Source: Opitutales bacterium (GTDB taxonomy: Bacteria; Verrucomicrobiota; Verrucomicrobiia; Opitutales; UBA953). From it: a stretch of DNA of 47,406 bases. The stretch spans positions 1 to 47,406 of the forward strand of contig JAEMQU010000007.1 in the NCBI GenBank assembly GCA_016463705.1, in the 5' to 3' direction. The position numbers and the translations under genes were made by a program. The notes under the pieces were generated by a model. It was given only the letters and a program-made list of their open reading frames with translations. It did no database searches and was not told where the DNA came from. Below, piece by piece: positions 17,315-25,957 of the stretch (its first letter is position 1; every line of letters begins with the position of its first letter).

Positions 17315-18042
17315 TTCCAATTTTCCCCAATCCAAGGCGTGGGCAGAACGCGGCGATACCATTTTCCGCTTCGTCCGACCAATGCGTCAGGTGGATTCGG
17401 CACTCCATGAAAGACAACAATCTTCGCCCCTTCAGGAATGGTCGGCGTCTGGAAAAATGAAAATGGAAAATACTTTACGCAGTGACGTTTGAAACTACGG
17501 CACCAAGTTTCGGGCCAATAGCTCACCTTACTCTGTGACGATAATTGAGCGGTTAAATATTCCTGCTCATTGCGATGAGTCTTACGCACGAGATCTAAAT
17601 TGTTTCGGAAAAAATCAATGACGTCGGCATGCTGACCCGCCGTCCAACGATACACCGACGAATTCCCCGTATAGCTTCCCTTCTGCCAATCGCGGATAAT
17701 TAAAAATTCTCCGGGTTGCTCAAAGAAGGAGTTCATGTTTCCGACAATCACGATATCGATATCGAGGAAAAGCACTTCGCCCTTTAATCCAGGTCCACCC
17801 TGGGCCGTTAAATCAGGAGAAAAAGAAACCAGCTTCGTCCAACCACGCTCAGGTGCGCCTGCGGGCAATTTCAAGCTGGGAATTGGAAAAGTCTCAATCC
17901 CAGGATGCAGACCCTCCCTATTATCGGTCAGACAAACAAAACGGTGCGGGATTGTGAGATGGCGTTGCACCATCGAGTGAAGTCGATTTACATACTCAGG
18001 CCCGTACTTGGTGCCCCACTTCATACATAGAATTGTCGCCAT
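17311..18042 (-). CDS. Glycosyltransferase-like protein (GT-A fold, DxD motif)
   Basis: 243 residues, no signal peptide. The start ILCMKWGTKYGPEYVNRL, the segment HRFVCLTDN, and LFLDIDIVIVG with a DxD metal-binding motif fit nucleotide-sugar glycosyltransferases of the GT8-like kind. Later WQKGSYTGNSSVYRW and VVFHGVPNPPD resemble acceptor and C-terminal donor loops of that fold, but I cannot name a subfamily or sugar. It could glycosylate an envelope glycan or the neighbouring pseudopilin; the latter is speculation from proximity. It is transcribed toward the pseudopilin gene, with a stem-loop at its stop. Confidence 0.75.
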   Translation of the reverse strand: MATILCMKWGTKYGPEYVNRLHSMVQRHLTIPHRFVCLTDNREGLHPGIETFPIPSLKLPAGAPERGWTKLVSFSPDLTAQGGPGLKGEVLFLDIDIVIVGNMNSFFEQPGEFLIIRDWQKGSYTGNSSVYRWTAGQHADVIDFFRNNLDLVRKTHRNEQEYLTAQLSSQSKVSYWPETWCRSFKRHCVKYFPFSFFQTPTIPEGAKIVVFHGVPNPPDALVGRSGKWYRRVLPTPWIGENWK

Positions 18043-18104
18043 GTTAGAAAATCACACTGTGTAAGACTTGCCTCCGCCTCCAGCCAAAAGATTCTCTACC
18101 CTTC

Positions 18105-19016
18105 ATGTCCCCCCTTCGACTCTGGATATTACTCTTCGCCTTGGTTGTCGCTGCCTGTAATCCGAAAGACAAAGCAACCCAACTTCAGGAAAAAGCACTG
18201 CAGGGTGACGCCCAAGCGGCCTTCGAACTAGGCGAAATGCACGCCTCCGGTGTGGGGTTACCACAAAATAATACCGAAGCAGTCCGCTGGTATCGAATCG
18301 CCGCCGAAAAAGGAAATAGCAAAGCGCAGTCACTCATCGGTACCGCTTATCACCGCGGAATCGGATTAGCAGTCGACGACGTGCAAGCGACCCAGTGGCT
18401 ACTCAAGGCGGCTGATCAAATGGATCCGCTCGCACAATTCCAACTCGGCGAAGGCTTTGAATCCGGTTGGGTCGGCCAGAAAGATAATGCCGACGCCTAC
18501 AAGTGGTATCTGCTCTCCGCGAGTCAGGGATACACCAAGGCGACTAAAAAAGTCACCGCCATCGAAAATATTTTAAATAAAACTCAACGCGTCGACGGAC
18601 AAACTCGCGCGAGTGAATTTCGAGCTGAGCGAGTGAAAAAAGAGATCGAGCCAAATGACACATTAATTAAATCAGCTCAAAAGGGCGACCCCGAAGCCCA
18701 ATACAAACTCGGTGCGGCGTACTCTTTTGGAAAAGGATTACCCAAGAACGATATCAAATCCGTCGAATGGCTTACCCGCGCCGCTCAACAAGGTCAGAGC
18801 GAAGCCCAATTTGAATTAGGTCTGCATTATTTAAACGGTGAAGGCGTGGAAAGCAGTGAGATCGAAGCGTACCAGTGGTGGAGTATCGCGGCGGGCAAAG
18901 GCCACATCCGCGCCCAAGCCAGCCTCGATAGTCTCGAAAAGAAAATCTCCCCCACTCAAAAATCAGAGGCGACCCAAAAAGCCAGCACCTTCAGTCCAGT
19001 GTTGGAAGCCAAATAG
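18105..19016 (+). CDS. Sel1-repeat lipoprotein
   Basis: 303 residues with a lipoprotein signal (LWILLFALVVAAC, predicted lipidated Cys about residue 18). Five Sel1-like repeats of about 36 residues are recognisable: three near 34-145 (AAFELGEMHASGVGLPQNN, then two more) and two near 196-270 (EAQYKLGAAYSFGKGLPKND and one after). They are separated by a charged linker. Sel1 repeats form solenoids that bind other proteins, often in signalling or envelope assembly; no enzyme domain is present. It is divergent from the glycosyltransferase gene (62-bp gap) and followed by an octamer repeat element. Confidence 0.9.
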   Translation: MSPLRLWILLFALVVAACNPKDKATQLQEKALQGDAQAAFELGEMHASGVGLPQNNTEAVRWYRIAAEKGNSKAQSLIGTAYHRGIGLAVDDVQATQWLLKAADQMDPLAQFQLGEGFESGWVGQKDNADAYKWYLLSASQGYTKATKKVTAIENILNKTQRVDGQTRASEFRAERVKKEIEPNDTLIKSAQKGDPEAQYKLGAAYSFGKGLPKNDIKSVEWLTRAAQQGQSEAQFELGLHYLNGEGVESSEIEAYQWWSIAAGKGHIRAQASLDSLEKKISPTQKSEATQKASTFSPVLEAK

Positions 19017-19023
19017 ATAGTAG

Positions 19024-19085
19024 TGCGACTACGTCGCGACGGCATCCCCCCTTGTCACCGTGCCCACTTGCCAACTTGTCCCCTC
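19024..19085 (+). repeat. Composite stem-loop plus octamer array, third locus
   Basis: The stem GCGAC-TAC-GTCGC (19025-19037) is followed by GCATC and the octamers CCTTGTCA, CCGTGCCC, ACTTGCCA, ACTTGTCC. Stem-loop, GCATC linker and first units match the element at 16360-16404 closely. It sits between the convergent Sel1 gene and tRNA-Ser. Confidence 0.82.
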
Positions 19086-19093
19086 AATTAAAG

Positions 19094-19183
19094 TGGCGGA
19101 GAGAAAGGGATTCGAACCCCTGAGCCCCTTGCGAGGCTGCCTGATTTCAAGTCAGGTGCAATCGACCACTCTGCCATCTCTCC
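19094..19183 (-). tRNA. tRNA-Ser(TGA)
   Basis: A 90-nt class II tRNA with encoded CCA. GGAGAGA pairs with TCTCTCC, discriminator G. The anticodon stem CCTGA/TCAGG holds loop CTTGAAA with anticodon TGA, and a long variable arm (GCCTCGCAAGGGGC) and GTTCGAATC T-loop are present. It reads UCA codons. Confidence 0.97.
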
Positions 19184-19272
19184 GTCCCATCCACAAAACA
19201 CACTGGCGGGTTCTGCTCAAGCCGATTCGGTAGATTACCCATGAGTCATCTGTGATATTTTAGTTTTTGATT

Positions 19273-19282
19273 AAGGAGGTGA
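19273..19282 (+). promoter_or_regulatory. Full-length Shine-Dalgarno of the DUF2851 gene
   Basis: AAGGAGGTGA, complementary along its length to the usual 16S anti-SD, ends 10 nt before ATG 19293. Most other starts in this window have weak or no SD, so this one fixes the start and suggests strong initiation. Confidence 0.85.
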
Positions 19283-19292
19283 TAAATAGGGA

Positions 19293-20419
19293 ATGTCCAC
19301 CTGCACTCGTGTTGAAGAATTAGAGGGGCCTTACGGGCCTTTCGCCATCGGCGAACGCGCTATCCAACGTCTCTGGGCCTCAGCCGAAGTGCTCGGCCCG
19401 ATGCTCAGCTCCCAAGGTAAGGAGATTAAAATTATTTCTCCAGGGGATTGGAATCGGGGCGCGGGGCCCGACTTCTTAGGCGCCGAAATTTTAATCAACA
19501 ACGAACGTCTCCGTGGTGATATCGAAATCCATTTACGCTGGAGCGATTGGGAAGCGCACGGACATCACCAAGATCCCAACTTCTCCGGCGTCATCCTCCA
19601 CGCGGTTTTGATTCCAGGAGTAAAACCAGTGACGACCTCCTCCGGACACCAACCCGAAACGGTTGTTCTCCTACCCTACTTGCCTCGCGACCTCGAAGAC
19701 ATCGCCGAAGAAGACGCTCTCCTCGAACTGCGTGGTCGCGCGGGCGAAGTGGCCCGCAAAGTCCTCGCCGCCGAAACTCATTTAATTCCAGGATTGCGAC
19801 ACCGAGCTCTCACCCGATTCCAAAATAAAACCAAACACGCCCGACATCGCCTCAAGGAATTAGGCTTCGAACAAACGTGTCACGAACTGGTCGTAGAATC
19901 TCTCGGACTCGGCGGCAATCGCGCCCCAATGTCCGAACTCGCCCACGCCCACTCTCCCGAACAAATGATCCTCCTCGGTATCGATCATCTTTATATGCAG
20001 AAGTGTGGACGTTGGAAATTACGCGGACTCCGCCCCGCAGGTCACCCCTACCGCCGTCTCGCTCAATACCTCGAACTGAATCGTCGAAAACCGGAGTGGC
20101 GAAATGATATTAAAAAATGGGCCAAAGGTCTCGCCACCCAATCACTCGCGAGCTCGCGACGACAGCTCATTGACGAAATTCTCAGTGGCGTTTTTCCCGA
20201 AGGCCGAGCCGACACCTTATGCATCAATGCCTTGTTTCCATTGCTCCAAACGGCCGGCTATACGGTCGATAAATTCTGGTGCGATTGGCCACCGGGGAAT
20301 CGACCCGACGATATTCAAGAGGCACGTCAATCACTCGGACTCGAAGGACCGACACGTAATTTTGAAGTTCAAGGGATTCTCGATATTCTCCGTCGAAATA
20401 TTTCCGAATCGCCTAAGCC

Positions 20420-20423
<4 letters not shown>
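19293..20423 (+). CDS. DUF2851 family protein
   Basis: 376 residues. The segment SPGDWNRGAGPDFLGAEILI, then GDIEIHLRWSDWEAHGH and VILHAVL, is the signature of DUF2851, found mainly in Bacteroidetes and Verrucomicrobia. Function is unknown; the conserved Asp, Glu and His residues are reminiscent of nuclease-like folds, but I would not assign one. Later blocks GLRHRALTRFQNKT, ESLGLGGNRAPM and LRPAGHPYRRLAQ also fit the family's helical half. There is no signal peptide. It overlaps the convergent sufS stop by 4 bp. Confidence 0.92.
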
Positions 20424-21637
<1,214 letters not shown>

Positions 21638-21689
21638 GTTTTTAACGTAAGGGAGTGAGCCAGAGGCGCAACCGCGAAGCGATGATTTG

Positions 21690-22820
21690 TTAACTCGCTG
21701 AGGTCAAACGCACCGACTTACGAATATAGGTGGGGACATCGATATCCGCCCCGTCTCTAAAAATTAAAGGCGTGTTACTAAAAATACCACGACGAATAGA
21801 TTCTTCGGTCGCAAAAACAAACACGGGTTGATTGGGGTCGGTACCTTTAGCGCCTTTTTTTGTCTTCGTTGCGGGCTTTGGTACGGGCAACGATGCACCC
21901 AAGACCGCCACTTCAACACGATCTCCTAATTCAGGTTTAATACACGCACCGAGCAGTGTAGTTTTCTCTCCACCAAATTTTTTACGGATGATGGAAACCG
22001 CTTCAAAGGCATCGGTGGCCGACATGTTTAATCCACCCGTCACTTGCACGAAGAGTGAGCCGACTTTCGTAATCGCCCCGGGTCCGTGAGCTAAACTGGA
22101 ATCACAGGCCGCCTTCGCAGCAATCAGAGCGGCACCACTGCCCTCTCCTACGCCATAACTGAAGAGCGTCGGTGAACCGGGTTTTTCTAAAATAGTTTTT
22201 AGTGCAGCAGGATCGACTGGGACTAACGCGCCTGGAGTAAACACACTCGCTAAAGCACGAAGCGAACCCGCAATCCATTCATCCGCCGCCGAGAAAGCTG
22301 CAGACAGCGAAGCATCAGCCGCCACTTGTAATGCGAGTAAATCATTTTCTACGACCACGAGGCCGTGCGATTTAACCGCTAATTTTTCTAAGGCTTCAGT
22401 GGCTTGGCGTTTACGTCGCTCGCCTTCGTGCGAAAAAGGAATCGTCGCAAAAGACAAGACCGTCGCACCCGCATCGAGTGCGATACTTGCTAAAGGTGCA
22501 GCACCACCACTGCCCATACCACCACCGAGGCCGGTCACTAGGACAACCAAGGAATACCCAGTAAATAAACGACGGAGTGCGGGTTCATCTGCTTCTACTG
22601 CGGCCTGTCCGACGGCTAATTCACCCGCTGTGCCCATCCCACGTGTGAGTGGACGACCAATCTGAAAAGCTTCCTGGCCTTCAGTCGTATTTAAAATACT
22701 CGCATCGGTATCAATCAACGACACACGCACCACCGGCGGAAGATGGGGGGCGATACGACTAACCATACCACAACCCGCACCGCCTAGGCCGACCAGTAAA
22801 ATTGAAGGCGTCGTCGACAT
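21690..22820 (-). CDS. ftsZ: Divergent FtsZ, tubulin-like division GTPase
   Basis: 376 residues. Order and location identify FtsZ: LVGLGGAGCGMVSRI (T1), IDTDASIL where NTD is usual, GMGTAGELAVG, IPFSHEGERRKRQA, and a C-terminal peptide DIDVPTYIRK like the FtsA-binding DIPAFLRK. But the tubulin signature is GLGGGMGSGGAAP instead of GMGGGTGTGAAP (Thr to Met, one extra Gly), and the T7 loop reads VPVDPAALKTI where NVDFADVRTV is usual, so the second catalytic Asp is Ala. Lower or altered GTPase activity is expected if no other residue compensates. It directly follows ftsA, so it is probably the working division protein. Confidence 0.88.
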   Translation of the reverse strand: MSTTPSILLVGLGGAGCGMVSRIAPHLPPVVRVSLIDTDASILNTTEGQEAFQIGRPLTRGMGTAGELAVGQAAVEADEPALRRLFTGYSLVVLVTGLGGGMGSGGAAPLASIALDAGATVLSFATIPFSHEGERRKRQATEALEKLAVKSHGLVVVENDLLALQVAADASLSAAFSAADEWIAGSLRALASVFTPGALVPVDPAALKTILEKPGSPTLFSYGVGEGSGAALIAAKAACDSSLAHGPGAITKVGSLFVQVTGGLNMSATDAFEAVSIIRKKFGGEKTTLLGACIKPELGDRVEVAVLGASLPVPKPATKTKKGAKGTDPNQPVFVFATEESIRRGIFSNTPLIFRDGADIDVPTYIRKSVRLTSAS

Positions 22821-22823
22821 GTT

Positions 22824-24059
22824 TTAGAATCGGAACAGGTCGCGGAGAATATCCATAAAACCTTTTTGACGACGCACCACAGGTGGAGCGTCTTCCAGCG
22901 CCGCAATCATCATGCCAACCACACCGGCGTATTCAGATTTTTGTAAAGAGCTGTTATCGAACTTCGGTATACCCACGCGGGCCGTAACCCCGAAAACATT
23001 TTGGGCAGCTTCCGCGGCATCCGCTAAATTCGCACTGCCGCCCGTTAAAATCACGCCCGCGGGTAAAAAGTTTTGATCTAATTTAACTTCGTGACCGCTA
23101 AACATTTGTTCAAGCTGAACCAGTATATCTTTTCTGACAAAAGATAAAATTTCTTGGTAACGGAGCGAAGACACTTGGGTAATCGTCCCGCGGTTAAATT
23201 GCTGATCGCCCACGCTCTTATCGCCGTCTTTCCAAATGGTTTGGTTGACGTCTTGATCGCGGTGTAAACCCGAAGCGAAGCGTAACTTTAAATCTTCAGC
23301 CGTTTCGCGACTAATACGCAGCGCGATGCTTAAATCATTGGTAATATGTTCACCGCCGACGGCGATAGATCCGCTACATAAAATATGTCCCTTAAAATAC
23401 AGAACCCAATCCGTCGTGCCAGCTCCGATATCAATCACACAAACACCGCCTTGTTTTTCCGTATCAGTCGTCACCGCACAAGCGGCCGCGTGGGAGGCCA
23501 AAATAAAATCGCGCACGTTGATACTCATACCGTTGGCCATCGAAACACGGAAGCGGACATTGCCCTCTTCCATCGTGATTCGCCAAAAGCTTACTTCGAG
23601 ACGGCGACCTTGCTGACCGACCGGATTACCAACAGGTTTATTATCTAAAATCGACGGCTGGCGCATATGCAGGAGCGTGATGCGACCGGCGGGTGGCTCG
23701 AGGCGTTTAGCAGAATCAATCGCCTGCTGATAATCTAACTTAGTGATGCGACCATCATGCGCTGGCACGATACAAATGCCTTTGACCCGCTCGCCTTCAA
23801 CGGATGGACCCGAAATCGAAATGTAAACATGATCAACCGCACGCTGGGAAACGCGTTCTAAATCATTAACCACTTCATGCACACTGGCGTGGAGTTTTTC
23901 GACATCGATGACGGTTCCTTTAACGACACCATCTGTCCGACGTTCACTGAAACCCAACATGCGAGCACGGCCATCAATCACTTGCGCAGTGAGTGCGGTA
24001 GTTTTGTGAGTACCGATATCAATAACGGTAATAAATGAGGGTAAATTTTTCTTGTTCAT
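22824..24059 (-). CDS. ftsA: Cell division protein FtsA
   Basis: 411-residue actin-like ATPase that tethers FtsZ to the membrane. ASKHA blocks are visible: ITVIDIGTHKTTALTA (phosphate 1), DHVYISISGPSVEG in the 1C domain, GVCVIDIGAGTTDW (phosphate 2), GGEHITNDLSIALR and VILTGGSANL. The C-terminus (KGFMDILRDLFRF) is the amphipathic membrane-targeting helix. ATG overlaps the ftsQ stop by 4 bp, and ftsZ begins 3 bp after its own stop. The sequence is typical, in contrast to the partner FtsZ. Confidence 0.96.
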   Translation of the reverse strand: MNKKNLPSFITVIDIGTHKTTALTAQVIDGRARMLGFSERRTDGVVKGTVIDVEKLHASVHEVVNDLERVSQRAVDHVYISISGPSVEGERVKGICIVPAHDGRITKLDYQQAIDSAKRLEPPAGRITLLHMRQPSILDNKPVGNPVGQQGRRLEVSFWRITMEEGNVRFRVSMANGMSINVRDFILASHAAACAVTTDTEKQGGVCVIDIGAGTTDWVLYFKGHILCSGSIAVGGEHITNDLSIALRISRETAEDLKLRFASGLHRDQDVNQTIWKDGDKSVGDQQFNRGTITQVSSLRYQEILSFVRKDILVQLEQMFSGHEVKLDQNFLPAGVILTGGSANLADAAEAAQNVFGVTARVGIPKFDNSSLQKSEYAGVVGMMIAALEDAPPVVRRQKGFMDILRDLFRF

Positions 24060-25030
24060 CGAGACAAAATGGGGACGAGGCGTGGTTCAGAAATGGGTCG
24101 AGCAGAGGTGCGATTTTGAATCGAGAGTTTTAAAACATAACTCGAAGCCCCTCCAGTTGATTTACGTAAGAGACCGTCGATATCGAGTTTAGATAAAATT
24201 TCTAATTCGTTTCGCCAATTCGACGTGGAGAAAACAATTTCGGATAAGCTCGCACGGTCAATCGGCTGGGAACCTGGGCGGAGATATATGTTGAGATTTG
24301 AACTCAGGGCATCTTCTTGTAATCCAAAAAAACCGCGCAGGGAAATCGTCGCCCACTGTTTGTAATGATTCGGATACATCGTACGAGCCGTGAATAAAAA
24401 GGGTCCGACGACTTCCAATCCGTCGACCGAAACTTTTTCGCCCTCACCCGACGTTCGAAAATCGGTAATCACCGGTAAACTGGCTGTGGATTGCTGTGGA
24501 TAACCGGTACCCGAAAATAAAACGCCCTCGGGACTGACTAACTTTACAATATACGGTCCCGACGGTGGTAAAATCGCAATGCGGGCAACCGCGAGACGCT
24601 CTAATAATTTAATTTCTAATCCGCCCGTGCCCAAGCGACGCACTTTCGCGGTCAATACCTGTGAGTCCTTTTCTAAATCCGTCTTAATGGTCGCGACATC
24701 TTTCGCCCAACTGTCCGTACCGTCATTAATAATTTTATTAGCGTAACTCGAAGGCAAAAATCCATTCGTCGAATACGTAATCGGAATGCTCGACGAGACG
24801 GGCGTACCTTCTTCCAGCGAAAGAGAAATGACGGCGATCACAAAAACGAAAAATAAGATCGTGAGTATGATAGGCATCCGTGAACGGGCCGCACGCTTTC
24901 TTCCCAACTCATCTTGGGGAATCGTTCGAACGTCTTGTTTGATCAGCTGTCTCCAGTCACGATTCTCCGGACCCATGAAGGCATCTCGCTTGGGCGAAAA
25001 GAGACGCGCGATACGGGTGAAGAAATCCAT
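24056..25030 (-). CDS. ftsQ: FtsQ-like divisome protein (DivIB/FtsQ position)
   Basis: 324 residues: a basic cytoplasmic tail of about 50 residues, one membrane helix (MPIILTILFFVFVIAVISL), then a periplasmic part. The segment after the helix (GTDSWAKDVATIKTDLEKD, VRRLGTGGLEIKLLERLAVARIAI) fits a POTRA domain with the beta domain following. Sequence similarity to characterised FtsQ is weak, so the assignment leans on topology and place between ddl and ftsA. It bridges the Z-ring and the septal synthase complex. The downstream ftsA start overlaps its stop. Confidence 0.85.
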   Translation of the reverse strand: MDFFTRIARLFSPKRDAFMGPENRDWRQLIKQDVRTIPQDELGRKRAARSRMPIILTILFFVFVIAVISLSLEEGTPVSSSIPITYSTNGFLPSSYANKIINDGTDSWAKDVATIKTDLEKDSQVLTAKVRRLGTGGLEIKLLERLAVARIAILPPSGPYIVKLVSPEGVLFSGTGYPQQSTASLPVITDFRTSGEGEKVSVDGLEVVGPFLFTARTMYPNHYKQWATISLRGFFGLQEDALSSNLNIYLRPGSQPIDRASLSEIVFSTSNWRNELEILSKLDIDGLLRKSTGGASSYVLKLSIQNRTSARPISEPRLVPILSR

Positions 25031-25033
25031 GAG

Positions 25034-25957
25034 TTAGAGCGTGTTATGAAGTTGGCTTCGGGTAAAGGCAGGAGCGACCATCTGCTGAACTAAAGTGGCG
25101 AAATCAATTCCCACACAGGAGGCGCTCTTGGGCAGCAAACTGGTCTCGGTCATCCCCGGCATGGTGTTAATTTCCAAAAAAATGAATTCGCCCGAGGGCT
25201 CAAGAAAGAGGTCAGCCCGAGCAAAATCACGACAGCCGGTCACCGCAAAAAGCTTCTCGGCCGCACGCTGAATCCGAAGGGTCAAATCAGCCGAAATCGG
25301 GGCGGGCACGAGGTATTCTGACGAACCCTGGGTATACTTAGTTTTATAGTCATAAACGCCTGTTTTAGGCACTATTTCGACCACTCCCAGGGCCTTACCC
25401 CCGAGGATACCGATCGACATTTCGCGCCCGTGGATTCGACGTTCGGCCATCCACTGCCCGGCAGCTGGAATCTCCGCCAATGCAGCCTTCACTTCGGCCA
25501 AACCATTCAAGACATACAGCCCGACGCTACTCCCCTTGTCTGCGGGCTTGATCACCAATTGCTCTCCCAGTTCGGCAACCAGTTTCTCAGCCGATGGTTT
25601 CTGGGTACCATTAAAAGCCACTTCAGGCACCACCGGCAACCCCGCCGCACGCATCACTTTTTTGGTCGCGACTTTATCAATACAAAGTCGACTCGCCGCA
25701 GAATCGCATCCCGCAAACGCCAAACCGCGAGCTTCACAAGCCGCTTGCACCTGACCGTCCTCGCCGAAGTCACCATGAATGACGGGAATGACCACATGCT
25801 TCGTCGGATCAAGCCAAGCAGGTAAAATATTTTCATTCAACTCAACCAACTGAGAATCTTTGATAACACTGGCGACCGCTTTACCTGAACGTAGTGAGAC
25901 TTCGCGCTCGGGCGATATCGCTCCACAAAGAATCACTGCTTGGCGTGGCGTACTCAT
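25034..25957 (-). CDS. ddl: D-alanine-D-alanine ligase Ddl
   Basis: Start chosen at ATG 25957 (MSTPRQAVILCG), which overlaps the murC-murB stop as ATGA; an upstream GTG at 25972 is less likely. The 307 residues form an ATP-grasp enzyme: GAISPEREVSLRSGKAV, VIPVIHGDFGEDGQVQAA, LAFAGCDSAASRLCIDK, LVIKPADKGSSVGLY, CRDFARADLF and FLEINTMPGMTETSLLP. The product D-Ala-D-Ala is used by MurF upstream in the same cluster. FtsQ follows with a 3-bp gap. Confidence 0.96.
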   Translation of the reverse strand: MSTPRQAVILCGAISPEREVSLRSGKAVASVIKDSQLVELNENILPAWLDPTKHVVIPVIHGDFGEDGQVQAACEARGLAFAGCDSAASRLCIDKVATKKVMRAAGLPVVPEVAFNGTQKPSAEKLVAELGEQLVIKPADKGSSVGLYVLNGLAEVKAALAEIPAAGQWMAERRIHGREMSIGILGGKALGVVEIVPKTGVYDYKTKYTQGSSEYLVPAPISADLTLRIQRAAEKLFAVTGCRDFARADLFLEPSGEFIFLEINTMPGMTETSLLPKSASCVGIDFATLVQQMVAPAFTRSQLHNTL

